Shown piece by piece: positions 38,401 through 47,730 of a stretch of DNA of 64,000 nt. How positions within the stretch are numbered: position 1 is the first letter of the stretch; every line of letters begins with the position of its first letter. Location of the stretch: the NCBI GenBank assembly GCA_025267735.1, contig CM046297.1, forward strand, positions 24,640,011 through 24,704,010. Reading direction: 5' to 3'. A model generated the notes under the pieces. The model had not been told where the DNA came from. It did not search any database and saw only the letters and a list, made by a program, of their open reading frames with translations. The DNA is from Mactra quadrangularis. Its lineage: Eukaryota > Mollusca > Bivalvia > Venerida > Mactridae. Both the position numbers and the translations under genes were made by a program.

Positions 38401-41400
38401 GTGCAAATGTAGACAAGATCTAACTTTTTCAGGAATTTCGGTCCTGAAATTGGCAGATCTAGACCGACCTAATTTTTTACAGGATTTGTCCGTCCGTCTG
38501 CCATGTTTTGTGATGACTGATACTGGTATTTTCTTATTTGTTTACTGCTTGTGTTATATACGGGGTCCAACTCTTTTACCAGAGATCCTAAAGGAATCCC
38601 TATTCAGTTGTTAAGAGATTGCTCCTTATTATTAAGGATTCATACATTAAATGAAAAAAAATTTGATCCAGTTTTGAAGTCATATGTTATGAAAACAATT
38701 CATGACAAGTCAAATTCAATCAGAACAGAGCAATGTTTCAGGAATCCTGATGGAGTTCCAAGGCCAAGAATCACCAGTATTGCTGAAAAGGTTTTGGGAT
38801 TCTCTGAATCCCGGGACACTGTGTCAATATCTGGCTTTGTACATATATTGTGATAAATAGTGAAGGAAAAACCTTGCGTTGTATTGACCTATGTATAGTG
38901 GTGCCAAGCCTTGATTCTAAATTGGTTATTTAGTTTATATATGTACATGTACAGTGTATGCCACACTTCTAAATCTATCAGTCAATCCAGGCCACCCAGA
39001 GAAGTTTTACCCTTTCATGAAAATTTGACATTATGTCAATTTTCCTCCATTGATTAGATAATATGGAGATATTTTCGGCCTTTAGGAAGGGTAGATGAGT
39101 ACTGGTTATAGACAAGGGTTGAGGAAAGCTAGGTTAGGTGTGCTGGATGCCATTAAATTACCTAAATTGTGTTGACCCCAAAAAAAGAAATCTATCAGTC
39201 AGCCAGTCTGGTAAAAACTGAAAGTCTGTCTGCAAATTTGCAAAGTTGTCATTTTGGTGTCATATATCAAACAAAGCTGTTTTATAGAAATCACAAAGTT
39301 TCTCCAAAATTCAATGATGTATTCAAAATCAGGGAGTATGTAATCATTCAGCAGGAAAGTGTTCTTGGAATCTATGATTTTCGATCGCTATAAGTGTGAG
39401 TTTAATAAAAGTTTGTCAGACACTGTGTCTTACATAATTATAGTAAAGTTTTTCAAACCTTTGTAAATATTATTGGCAAGGCAAGGACCAGCTGACTGAC
39501 ATATTTGGCATAGGCTGGTTGAACATTGTTTTAGTCTTCAATTGAGGGCTCTTCATGAAACTATTTTCATTTTTTTTTTCTCTTTTTTGTGAATGAACAC
39601 ATTAAAGATTCTTCAATTTGTGACTTCACAAAAACCCTTTATTTTCACGTATGCATGTTCGGAAACCTGAACTATGATTGTTTTGTATAATATTAGATGT
39701 TCAATTGAAAATTGGTTGTCCCTGGCAACCAGACTCCTGCTAATTTCTCAGACTGTAAGAAAAACTTGTTATATAAATTCCAGGATAGTAACAACTGGTT
39801 TTCACACATTGATACACGATGAAGATGAAGACTCTAGTGTCAACAACGATGTTATAACAACTAGCGCCACTTCTGTTGATGTGATGAGACAGTCAAGTCG
39901 TAGCGGTGAACTTCATCCTAGAATCAGTGTCAGCCCAGCTTTACTTATAGACATGTTGTCATGTTTGTATTATATTATGTGAGTATTTCTATGTAAGAAA
40001 CTGTTTCTGTTGAGTTTTTGTCAATATTTACTGCTATACTGGTAGTAATACATCTATGTATTTGGTTGTTTTTGAAATTTAGGATCTACTTTTTTATTGT
40101 GATGAGGCTCCTTGTTTTGAAAAATGTTTGAAAGAAAGTAGTTCCAATTCTAAGTAATGATTTCATTTATATCATTTATTGAAATTAAAATGATAATGGT
40201 TAAAGCTGGTAGATTGTCAGACAACTCACATTCTAAAATTCACGAGACTCAGTGGACTCTTTCAATAGCGCAGTTGGTAGCGCGCCGGGATTTGGAATCT
40301 TGTGTCCTGAGGGGGGTAGGGGTTCAAGTCCCCACTGGGAGGTTATACCCTTCCATGAAAATTATGTCAATTTTTCTCCATTGATAAGGTATATGGAGAA
40401 GTTTACGGCCTTGTGGAACGATAGGTGAGTACTGGTTATAGACAAGGGTCCAGGAAAGCTAGATTGGGTGCGCTGGACGACATAAAATGACCTAAATTGT
40501 GTTGACACAGCGTTAAACCCAGTAAAAATAAATCCACAATACACTGGCTGAATTCAAAGACTGATGTAATTATAACATTGTTAACCTTCTGATTCATCAA
40601 GGACCCTATATAAGCAAGGGCTTGTGACGAATGAGAATGTACTATATAAAAGGGCCGTGGATTCATATAGTATTAAATTATGACATTGTTAGCCACCTGT
40701 TTTATACATTGTTAAAATCGCCTGTGGATTTTGTGTTTAGTACAAAAAGAAACAAGTTTAATACTACGTACATTTTTGTCATCTATTGTTTCATTAATAA
40801 TGATAATAAAAATATAATATATTACATAAATATTATCATATTGCATTATTCGCTGTCTATATTACTACAATAAGGCTTAGACAAGCTATTGTATTTCTAG
40901 CGATATGATTCTTGATAGTGTCTGCTTTATTTGGCATATTTCTGTTATAAGAAGGGTGTGGCTGTAAAAAGATGTGTGAAATAGTTATTATATCTGAGGT
41001 CACTTCTGTGTCACTGCTGACAAGTTGATGATAAAAAATCAGGTTTTTTACTTACATACTTAGCAACGTTTTGTTGGTTGCTATGGCTGTTGGCAACTGA
41101 AAATAGTCGATTGGTTTTACTTTACTTCTGTACTGGAATTTGACTCTTGATGACATTTTGTGACTATATATATGAGAATGTGGCGTGAAGGAATAATTCC
41201 TGGCAATCTTTGTGAACCCATATTGTTAACCACTGTACTGGGATCACCAGACATTGCACAGGGGGTCACGTTCAGATGACCTTTGAGTCGACCAATCAAT
41301 GCAAGGCTTTCATCTAGTCAAAACATTTTAATTTAAAGCAGCATTTACATGTTCAACCCATTAGTTATCATGTTTTATTCAACTTCCAAGCTGGCTTTAT

Positions 41401-44400
41401 TGAAAGGGCTTCTGCCTTTAAACCAAATGGTCATGAGTTTGCTTCCCAGACAGGACCTACATACCATAGTGGTGATTGGTCTTTTAACATTTTCTATGGT
41501 CATTTTGCTGCCTATCTCTTTATCTAGTAGGGCAGTTGTCAGCCTCTGGGGAGTGTGTATGCTTAGTAGTAATAATAGAACTAGGCTAAAAGATAGAGTC
41601 TGGAGTTCTATAAGCCTGTTCAGGGAATACGAGGTAAGACAGCCACCATTTGACAAAAAAATGTTAGAAAAATTTAAAGTTCTAACATAGCATTAATCAC
41701 CAGAACATTACACTTTTTTTTGAAGATATAATCCAGGGCTGAACGAATCACTTTTTTAACTCAATTTGAAATAAAGGGAGTTTTAGTAGTGTTTTCTTTA
41801 ACTCTCAGTTGTACATGCAATTGTATATGAATTTGCTGATTTAAAAAAATTATAGATAAAAAATATCAGCGAGTATTTAAATCAGCGGGGTTAATTTATG
41901 CTACTTTGACAGTTGAACAAAATTTAGCAATACGATAATGTATGTACATTGAAATGTTTAGCATAATGGACCATACATTACAATATTTTTTATGTTACAA
42001 ATATATATTACAGGTTCAATGGTCAAGCAGGACCAGGTGCTCAGGCTATTACTGATATACATTACAGAGCTTGTTATGAATTGTACTCAGATGTAATGTT
42101 GGTGAGTACATGGTTGATATATACCCGATAGTTTAGTTTATACTTATTTAGTTTGACCATGGACTTTGATGGTCGGAAAAATGAAATTTTTCTGTAAACC
42201 GGTGTATATAAAAAGTGCATGTTTTACCATGATGCCCTAAAATCAGAGTCCAGGGCTTTTTTCAGTGTTTGGGAAATGGGCCTGGGGCCTTTCTTTCAAT
42301 AGAACATTTAGGGAATTTATTGCAATTTCATAGATAAGGGAACAAAAAATCTAAGATAAACTCAAAATTTGAGGAAACTGCATGATTTTAAAGAAATTTG
42401 AGGAGGGGAAGGTGACTTTAAACGGCCCCAGTTATGTAAGTAAAAAAAGGTCTGGCCACTGTATATATATATAGTACCAACTTAAGGAAATTAATATTTG
42501 TAATGAAATATTTTATTTTTTGTGTGAAAACCTTCAAGCTGAGTGAAGTTGATAGATTCATGTACATGTATATCAGTTCTATAATAATATGCGTCCCCTT
42601 TATGCAAAAAAGTACTATCAAGATCAAAGAACACTATGGTACCTTTTTGCATTAAGGGAATTATGTAAGTCATGTATCAGTTTATATTAGTTTGGAGGCG
42701 TTGCCCTGGTAACCCAAAACAAAGTTTTTATTTCATTAAAAATATATCATACTTTTTAATCATTCATTTATTATTTCAGGTGACCAATGCCATAAGAAAT
42801 TCACTTCGGGACAATCCTAGTGGTCAGCCAGATGACGGTCCTATTGGTTTAAGTTTAGCTTTATCACCAGCATCTTCAAGTTATACTCTCTCTAAAACTG
42901 CTATAACAAACGCTTCTTTCCGAGCCAAGAAGTTACCAGGTTGGTGTCTTAAAGTCTAAAACAAGATTCTAGCGTTTAATCATTTAATCAATAAGAGTTA
43001 GTTCAATAACTTTCTCCTCCAATTGATTCATTCCTGTCTGGTTTGATTCTCTCCTTACATTTTGAAATGTTTCTGATTACCGTAAAACTCCATTAAAATG
43101 CCCTACATGTCTGCAAACACTTAAAATATAAGATTGTGCACCATTCTGATACATGTATCTTTGTCATACTGTGGCTGAAAATGAATAAAAATCTGCTTCT
43201 TTGTTGTTTGCATGTATCATAAACATGTGCACATACATGTTTCTGGTTATCGTAAAACTCCATTCAAATGCTCTACATATCTGCAAACACTTAAAATATA
43301 AGATTGTGCACCATTCTGATTTCTAGGAAATGTATTTGGTGTGCCACCTGCTGTATTGTAGGGGTGTAACGGTTAACCGATATACCGGTTAATATTGCAA
43401 TACGAGTTCTAATGGTTTTTAACCAGTTCGTTTTTCTTTGAACCAGTTTTTGTAGTTAAGTGTCATACTGCTTGTTTTTATCAGAATCTGATAGTTAAAT
43501 GTTTAAACAAATGATAAAATGAATTGAATACATGAAACACTCTTACTGTGCTTTTAAAGGTTAAACATTTAGTCAATTGAAAGAAAAAATATCTTCAAGA
43601 GTCTGTTTCAAACCACGCATTTTTCTAACATATAGACAATTTTACATTTGTAATTTAAACATTTGGATAAAAGATCATTTGAAAATACCCTTATGCGTGC
43701 TATGCTGATCCAATTAGGACGAGGTACAAGCATTAATTAATTCTTTGCATGTCTAAGCGAAAAACTGGTACGTATTGCAATATATTGCAATACGGGCTCT
43801 GCATATTGCAATACGTTTTTTTACCATATTCTTACACCCCTACTGTATTGTAATGGCGACGAACACCACGTGTTTATGCTGTTTATAATAAATTCTGTTC
43901 TATTCTATTCCATCCTGATACCTGTGTTATTGCCATACATTGGCTGAAAATCAATAAAATCTGCTCCTTTGTTGTTTGCACATATCATTAACACATGCAC
44001 ATACATTATCAGTTTGTGGCAACTGCGATAATTTTTTCTAAAAGTAGACTTGGTCAAACAGTTGTTATTTTAGTACTCTACGTTACAAGGTATAGCAGAG
44101 TACATTTGTCCTCACAGTCATCGTATGATACAAACTGGTTTTCAGGTTTGAATACACCGTGATAGTATTTATGCGTTACTCGCAAATAGTAGGGGTGTAA
44201 CGGTTAACCGATATACCGGTTTATATTGCAATACGACTTCTGACAGTTTTTAACCGGTTCGTTTTTCTCTGAACCCGTTTTTCTAGTTATGTTCCATACT
44301 GATTGTTTATATCAGAGTCTGAAATTTGAGTGTTTGAATAAATGTTTAAATGTGTTCGGAAACTTGAAATATTTTTGGTAATTTAGAGAATAATAATTTT

Positions 44401-45713
44401 TGAAAGTCCATTCAAAACCTTTTTTCTAACTTATTCAAACATTTGCATAATACGTGTATATCATTTGAAAATACAAATATCTATCTACAATGTTGATCAA
44501 ATTAAGACGATGCACATGCATTAATTCTTGCTATGCATGTATGCAATATATTGCAATACGGGTTTCGTGTATTGCATATATTGCGAAACGGTTTTTACCG
44601 TATTGTTACACCCCTAGCAAATAGCACAACAGAGTCTGTTGTTCTTTGTATCCTTTATGATAGTTGGGATGTGTCTTTGTTTGTTTGTTTGTTTGTTAGT
44701 TTGTTTGTTTCACTATTTATTAACATCTTTCATGTTGATTACATATGTGTATATAGATTGAGTCCAAGCTTGTAGCTGAGTTGTTAGCACACAGGGATTT
44801 CTAATCTAGTGTCCCAATGGGGGTGTGGGTTCAAATCTAACTTGATTGCACTCTTCCTACTCAATAATGTCAATTTCCTTCATAAATTAGATAAAAGTTG
44901 CCTGACTGTCTTCAAGAAGGATGCATGTAGCTGAGAACAAGTTTTAAATAAGGGTCAAGGAAAACTTAGATTACATGCTTTGAGCACTCTAAAATAACAT
45001 TAAATTGTGTTGAGAGATCCTTAAACCCAGTATAAAAATCAAGAGTGGCTAAGTTTAACCACTGTTTGCAATCAAAATGAGCACTAGCATTAGAATTAAA
45101 AGGAAGTGAGGCTAACATTAACAATGAAGTTACAAAAATGTAGGATAGGACTTGTGTCTGCATCAACTCTACAAAAAGACAAACTCTGTGTTTAATGAAA
45201 TTAAACAGACCTTTAACGTTAAATCAAACAGTCAGTTGCTGTGTTTAAATGCTCAATCACGTAAATTTTTATTTTCTTCTTGCAGACGACATTCCACTAC
45301 AGCCTGATGAGGCTGGCAAATTGCCAACTATCTCAGAAGATGAAGGCGGCACAAAACAGAAAGCTTCCAAAAGTAAACAGTTACGAAAAGAAAAAGCTGA
45401 AAAAGTGCGTAAAGAATCGAAAACGTTAAACACGTCTGCTACAAATGGTGACAGTTCATCGGACAATATCCAAGTTGCTGTTGTACGGGGTCAACAACGA
45501 ACAGGGGTTGATTCGATAGAACTTTCCTCATATACAAAATCTAAAGATGGTAGCGATGCTTCGCCTCATATAGGGAAACATAACTCTTCAATGGTGAAAT
45601 CAGCAAGTGGAAGCAAAATGAGTATTACTAATAAAGAAGTTAAAAATACTAAATCAGGCCATACTCGGAACTCGTCTGTGGAGTCCAACCCTCATGAAAG
45701 TACAGACTTATGA
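26413..45713 (+). CDS. FAM126: Hyccin (FAM126) orthologue, 3' six exons, 5' part missing
   Basis: Hyccin is a subunit of the plasma-membrane PI4KA-TTC7-EFR3 complex that makes PI4P. Its N-terminal helical domain binds TTC7. Six exons (26413-26493, 36026-36240, 39784-39978, 42014-42101, 42780-42939, 45286-45713) join without frame break into 388 residues plus TGA. Recalled human hyccin aligns along the helical domain: NGQNRHSILAYLLLCYY versus TAQNRFEVLTFLLLCYN, and across the exon 4-5 junction YRACYELYSDVMLVTNAIR versus YRAQLELYPEPLLVANAIK. The first visible exon corresponds to about human residue 112, so some 110 N-terminal residues are absent. The C-terminal ~140 residues are Lys/Ser-rich and probably disordered, starting with an acidic TISEDEGG motif reminiscent of the vertebrate EVDEGF. 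Introns of 9.5, 3.5, 2.0, 0.7 and 2.3 kb carry many transposons. Invertebrates usually have one FAM126 gene, so A/B paralogy is not assigned. Confidence 0.9.
26494..28574. other. Hyccin intron, left part
   Basis: A short tandem duplication of 'aatgggcgtgg(c/t)caacta' occurs at 26525-26570, then a SINE-like remnant with GGTTCAAACCCC near 26660. No other feature is supported. A minus ORF at 26900-27124 lacks splice context. Confidence 0.45.
28575..28720 (+). mobile_element. tRNA-derived SINE, family 5
   Basis: The head has TTAGCACAGTTGGTAAGGCC, then 'tctgtctcaggca', a weak B box (GGGGTTTTAATTCCTGG) and 'ggacctacatacatactttc'. A diverged relative lies at 41385-41575. Confidence 0.65.
29049..29185. 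mobile_element. 137-bp MITE with perfect 26-bp terminal inverted repeats
   Basis: The left end begins AATATCACATCCTACAGAGG and continues GTGATA. The right end (29160-29185) is its exact reverse complement. The target duplication is not clear. The perfect termini suggest a recent insertion. Confidence 0.85.
29350..29424. mobile_element. 75-bp palindromic element, copy 2
   Basis: The arms TGAGGGTTGCCTGCAAGACT and, reversed, TGAGGGGTGCCTGCAAAACT extend through TAGTAA to ~30 bp. The loop has CTCTTTAATGCAATG. Confidence 0.8.
30218..30432 (+). mobile_element. tRNA-Arg-derived SINE, family 3
   Basis: The head contains GTGGCGTAGTGGTTAGCATG and GTCTGACTACGAATCCGG. The latter resembles the anticodon arm of tRNA-Arg(ACG). 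The B box is GGGTTTGAAACCC. The body is 'tcataccctagacatgagtt'. The tail is ATGACCTAAATATGTGTTGA followed by GACGTTAAAAAAA. The acceptor stem no longer pairs fully, so it is a SINE and not a working tRNA gene. Confidence 0.8.
31031..31313 (+). mobile_element. tRNA-derived SINE, family 2, well preserved
   Basis: The A box is TCGATAGCGCAGTTGGTAGC and the B box GGGTTTGAATCCCACC. The body is complete. The tail is TGACCTAAATTGTGTTGATA, CGGCGTTAA and an AATAAATAAATAA end. It is one of the best family 2 copies in the window. Confidence 0.9.
31314..33574. other. Hyccin intron, AT-rich, no feature recognised
   Basis: A short CT microsatellite lies near 32880-32900. Otherwise nothing is supported. Confidence 0.45.
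33575..33990 (-). mobile_element. SINE, family 4, interrupted by a SINE-tail fragment
   Basis: Shares with 51050-51335 'cactttacag', 'aattataccacc', 'ccatttacacctggg', 'gagtgaagcaatggcgg' and 'ttagcagtgcc'. Between 33775 and 33900 it is interrupted by 'ggttttacggcgcatcaaca', an antisense copy of the tail used by SINE families 1-3. Confidence 0.65.
33991..35676. other. Hyccin intron with two unrecognised short ORFs
   Basis: Open frames at 34771-34968 (65 codons, containing INLDHRDACFWIVKLLDHL) and 35117-35353 (78 codons, starting MKLLKLSKFKAIVQYLD) are in neither splice context nor any family I know. They may be remnants of one decayed mobile or retrocopied gene. They are not called as genes. 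Confidence 0.3.
35677..35970 (+). mobile_element. tRNA-derived SINE, family 1, 5'-truncated head
   Basis: Retains 'aagtctactgatcgaggggt', a decayed B box (GGTTCAGTTTCCAG), the body, and the tail TGACCTATACAATGTGTTGC followed by TAAACCCAACC. It ends about 55 bp before the hyccin splice acceptor at 36025. Confidence 0.85.
36026..36240 (+). CDS. FAM126: Hyccin exon 2 of 6 visible
   Basis: 215 nt, ending after AG of a split Arg codon. Encodes YPQYEAINGQNRHSILAYLL and the LLCYY helix, then LKTFCKMASR matching human LQSLCQICSR. The acceptor is TTATTTCAG. The donor GTTTGT is weaker than the other donors of this gene. Confidence 0.9.
36505..36990 (+). repeat. 28-bp minisatellite, 17 units, with AGGTCA-type palindromes
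   Basis: The unit is ATTTCATGTATAGGTCATGT followed by GACCATCT. Twelve of 17 units contain GGTCATGTGACC, three have CTTCATGTGACC and two have GGTCATCATGTGACC. It lies in the intron between visible hyccin exons 2 and 3. Confidence 0.9.
36991..38996. other. Hyccin intron with one unrecognised 100-codon ORF
   Basis: The ORF at 38551-38853 (containing FTRDPKGIPIQLLRDCSLL) has no recognised motif. Another short ORF at 39169-39393 follows in the same orientation. Both may be decayed mobile-element sequence. No splice context supports them. Confidence 0.3.
38997..39180 (+). mobile_element. SINE family 2 without tRNA head
   Basis: Starts in the body ('gaagttttaccctttcatga') and keeps 'ctccattgattagataatat', 'aggaaagctaggttaggtg' and the tail 'acctaaattgtgttgaccc'. 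5' truncation is typical of LINE-driven retroposition. Confidence 0.8.
39784..39978 (+). CDS. FAM126: Hyccin exon 3 of 6 visible
   Basis: 195 nt. Completes the split Arg and encodes IVTTGFH, an acidic/Ser linker, then HPRISVSPALLIDMLSCLYY, aligned with human SRIPVSSGFMVQMLTGIYF. The acceptor is AAATTCCAG and the donor GTGAGT. It ends inside the ATG codon completed at 42014. The linker is longer than in the vertebrate protein. Confidence 0.9.
40259..40533 (+). mobile_element. tRNA-derived SINE, family 2
   Basis: The A box is AATAGCGCAGTTGGTAGCGC and the B-box remnant GGTTCAAGTCCCCAC. The body is complete. The tail is TGACCTAAATTGTGTTGACA, then AGCGTTAAACCCAG. A 6-bp deletion distinguishes it from 31031-31313. 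Confidence 0.88.
41225..41335. repeat. Fragment of the 14525/17711 repeat family
   Basis: Shares 'ttcagatgacctttg', GTCGACCAATCAATGCA and 'ctttcatctag' with 18678-18760. Flanks are lost. Confidence 0.6.
41385..41575 (+). mobile_element. Diverged SINE, family 5
   Basis: 'aagggcttctgcctttaaac', 'cccagacaggacctacatac', 'tggtgattggtc' and 'agtagggcagttgtcag' place it with 28575-28720 and with the body common to family 1. Confidence 0.5.
42014..42101 (+). CDS. FAM126: Hyccin exon 4 of 6 visible
   Basis: 88 nt. Encodes FNGQAGPGAQAITDIHYRA and then CYELYSDVML, aligned with human YNGEWDLAQKALDDIIYRA. The acceptor is TATTACAG and the donor GTGAGT. The next exon starts in phase 0. Confidence 0.92.
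42700..42713. promoter_or_regulatory. RFX X-box consensus match in hyccin intron
   Basis: GTTGCCCTGGTAAC fits GTNRCCNNRGYAAC exactly. It lies ~65 bp upstream of the next exon. Function is unknown. Confidence 0.35.
42780..42939 (+). CDS. FAM126: Hyccin exon 5 of 6 visible
   Basis: 160 nt. Encodes VTNAIRNSLRDNP, then a Ser-rich stretch ending NASFRAKKLP, matching human VANAIKASLPHGP and the region ending in RGHRWKRHG. The acceptor is TTATTTCAG and the donor GTTGGT. If the donor is skipped the frame stops at 42957, which would give a truncated product. Confidence 0.9.
43069..43320 (+). repeat. ~169-bp tandem duplication in hyccin intron
   Basis: 'aaacacttaaaatataagat' and its flanks occur at ~43121 and again ~169 bp later. 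A third, partial copy ('ggctgaaaatcaataaaatc') lies at ~43940, beyond the MITE at 43359. Confidence 0.8.
43359..43842. mobile_element. hAT-type MITE with perfect 8-bp target duplication
   Basis: Starts TAGGGGTGTAACGGTTAACC and ends TCTTACACCCCTA. It is flanked by CTGTATTG on both sides (43351-43358, 43843-43850). Subterminal ATATTGCAATACG words are inverted at both ends. No transposase. Confidence 0.92.
44190..44616. mobile_element. hAT-type MITE with perfect 8-bp target duplication, second copy
   Basis: Same termini as 43359-43842 (TAGGGGTGTAAC / GTTACACCCCTA). Flanked by GCAAATAG on both sides (44182-44189, 44617-44624). It is a separate insertion of the same family 350 bp away. Confidence 0.92.
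44765..45038 (+). mobile_element. Diverged SINE, family 2
   Basis: 'cttgtagctgagttgttagc', 'gggatttctaatctagtgtc', a B-box remnant (GGTTCAAATCTAAC) and the tail 'aaattgtgttgagagatcct', TTAAACCCAG. A GTTT microsatellite (44680-44712) precedes it. Confidence 0.75.
45286..45713 (+). CDS. FAM126: Hyccin terminal coding exon
   Basis: 428 nt ending in TGA at 45711-45713. The acceptor is TTCTTCTTGCAG. The first residues, DDIPLQPDEAGKLPTISEDE, carry the acidic motif. The rest is Lys/Glu-rich (KSKQLRKEKAEKVRKESK) and then Ser/Thr-rich, with HTRNSSVESN near the end and STDL as the last residues. Low complexity suggests disorder with possible phosphorylation sites. The tail is shorter than the vertebrate C-terminus. 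Confidence 0.88.
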
Positions 45714-45722
45714 TCGATGTGT

Positions 45723-45728
45723 AATAAA
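45723..45728 (+). promoter_or_regulatory. Polyadenylation signal AATAAA for hyccin
   Basis: AATAAA begins 10 nt after the stop codon and is followed by a GT-rich stretch ('tctcggtttttgtttatcg', ~45751-45769). If used, the 3' UTR is only about 30-45 nt long. Confidence 0.55.
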
Positions 45729-45799
45729 AATTAAAACTCTTTGTATTGATTCTCGGTTTTTGTTTATCGTCTGACTTCTTTGATTTTCCATGTAGCAGA

Positions 45800-46430
45800 A
45801 ATATTTGTCATGCTAAAACAATCTGCCTAACGAATTGGAAAGTCTATTATTTTAGACTTATAAGTTTCTTAACTTTAAACTTATATTAAAGACGATTATT
45901 CAATTAATTTATTATTAATATTTCATAGAATACATCAATTTTGGTACTTATAAGTCATTAATTATTTTTATTATTCATAGAATAAATGAATATTAGTATT
46001 TCTAATTTACTTATTAATTTTATTATTCATAAGATATTAAATCGAAATACATAGACATTTATTATTTATTGAATATTATTCATAAGTAAATTAATCTTAA
46101 ATATTTAGAATTATACAGTATTTAATTCATAAGTAAATAAATTGAATTGATAAGTAAATAGAATTTACTTATAATTATTCAAATGATTAATAAATCTTGA
46201 TCATTTAGAATTTATTTATTATTTACACAGTATTCAAATCTTAAGTATATAGAATTTATTTTATTATTTATTCAAAATCGAAATCTGAGTTTTCATAAAT
46301 TGTTTATTATTTATGTGCATATGACAAATAAATCTTAGCCAAAAAAAATGTCCACTCATTTCTTGGCCAAGAAACTTCCATCATTTATACATAAATACTT
46401 TGACCGTGTTAACAATTAAAATATGACACT
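45800..46430. other. Very AT-rich intergenic spacer
   Basis: Short repeated words (TAGAATTTATT, ATAAGTAAAT, TTATTATTCATA) without a fixed period lie between two convergent transcription units. Minus-strand AATAAA words (TTTATT on +, e.g. 46303-46308) could end the minus-strand gene. Confidence 0.55.
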
Positions 46431-46435
46431 TTTTT

Positions 46436-46578
46436 TTATATGAGGAACATGGTTGGGTTTGATTTTGGTTTTGGCATGGCATAAAAGTCTGCTGGTGCTG
46501 GAGAAGCCCATTCTTGCAGCCAGGGGTTCTTGATAGCCTCTGGGTACAAGAATGGAGAAGCTTGATATGAATTGGAAT
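46436..46578 (-). CDS. Terminal coding exon of an unidentified minus-strand gene
   Basis: On the minus strand a TTTGATTCTAG acceptor is followed by 143 nt ending in TAA (46436-46438). It encodes 46 residues after a 2-nt split codon, including SYQASPFLYPEAIKNPWLQE and WASPAPADFYAMPKPK, and ends PTMFLI. It is aromatic- and Pro-rich and unlike random translation of AT-rich DNA. It converges on hyccin. Upstream exons should lie at higher coordinates, but none is recognised with certainty. A related stretch occurs at 53505-53580. I do not recognise the family. Confidence 0.55.
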
Positions 46579-47590
46579 CTAGAATCAAATATAAAGTGTT
46601 AATAGTAGTTTTCTTTTTATAGAAACTTATTAGAATGTACAGTTACGTCATTTATCTTTGATTTTTTGTACTCAGTATTGTATTGAAGATCTTGTTCAAT
46701 TTTAAAAGTCAAAACTTCTGTAGTAGTTTTTTTCTTGTAGTAAAATGTGGTTAGATTTATTAGATTTATTTACTTGATTTTCTAATTCTTATATTGTCAA
46801 GCCTGTTAGGGTCCCAGAGGGGATGGGGGATCTGAATAGGGGTCTTTGAGTTCGGGGAAATGGTGATATGATAGTAAAATCTCAGCCTCTGGACCAGTGC
46901 TTTGAACCTCATTTGGGGGATATATATAATAACCAAACTGAACAGTACGGAAATAAAATGCATGTTTAGGGTTGTGAAAAGTAATAATTATATTTTTTCT
47001 CCATCCCAACTTTGCCATGGTAACATGGTTTGGGTTTAAATTGCTCTTTCTAAAAGGGACCAATTTCACTTAGTTGCGACTCTGACAGTTATTTATTAAT
47101 GAAATAAGAACGTATAAAAATGGCCCTATTAAGTTGCAGTGAAGTAATTGGCCAGTTTTTGGCCATTGCCCCAGCAGTAAAAGGGTTGATTGATTTTTAC
47201 GTATGCCTTTTCAAACCCTTGATCATTTTACGAGCCTCAGAACAAAGTTTCACTTTTATGTCTCGTGCATTTTTTATTTTTAATTATTTTCAATAAGTGT
47301 TTTTGTTTTTGGGGAAAATTGATTACCAATAAAAATTTGTTTTAGCTTTAAATTTGATTACTAGTAATTAACATTTGTAGATCTATGGTGTTAATAAGTA
47401 CAAACAATTAACTTCAAGCATAAAGTTTATAATTAAGATAAAAATTGTAATTAAGATAAAGTGCACACCAAAATGTCCTTGAAGGAATTTTTATTCTAAG
47501 GATAAACCTATTAACATGTACCCATGATAGTATAAAAGATTTTTTTTAAATGTTATTAAAGCTAAGTCTGTAATCAATATCAATGAGTTC
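46579..47590. other. Unannotated stretch
   Basis: Overlapping minus-strand ORFs at 46766-46963 and 46806-47069 have no family features. An X-box-like TTTGCCATGGTAAC (13 of 14) lies at 47011-47024. Confidence 0.4.
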
Positions 47591-47730
47591 TTCGAAATAT
47601 GATACAAAACTATAGAATAGAATAGAATAGAATAGAATTGAATTGAATTGAACTGAATAGAATTAAACTAAATAGAATTGACCTGAATAGAATGGAATAG
47701 AATTGAATAGAGTAGAATAGAATAATCATT
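47591..47730 (+). repeat. Pentanucleotide-like microsatellite (GAATA/GAATTGAATT)
   Basis: Repeated AATAGAATAG shades into AATTGAATTG and mixed variants over about 120 bp. Confidence 0.9.

Noticed and set aside
38551..38853. Intronic ORF as an extra hyccin exon
   Set aside because: It has no acceptor/donor in phase, and the flanking exons already join in frame without it.
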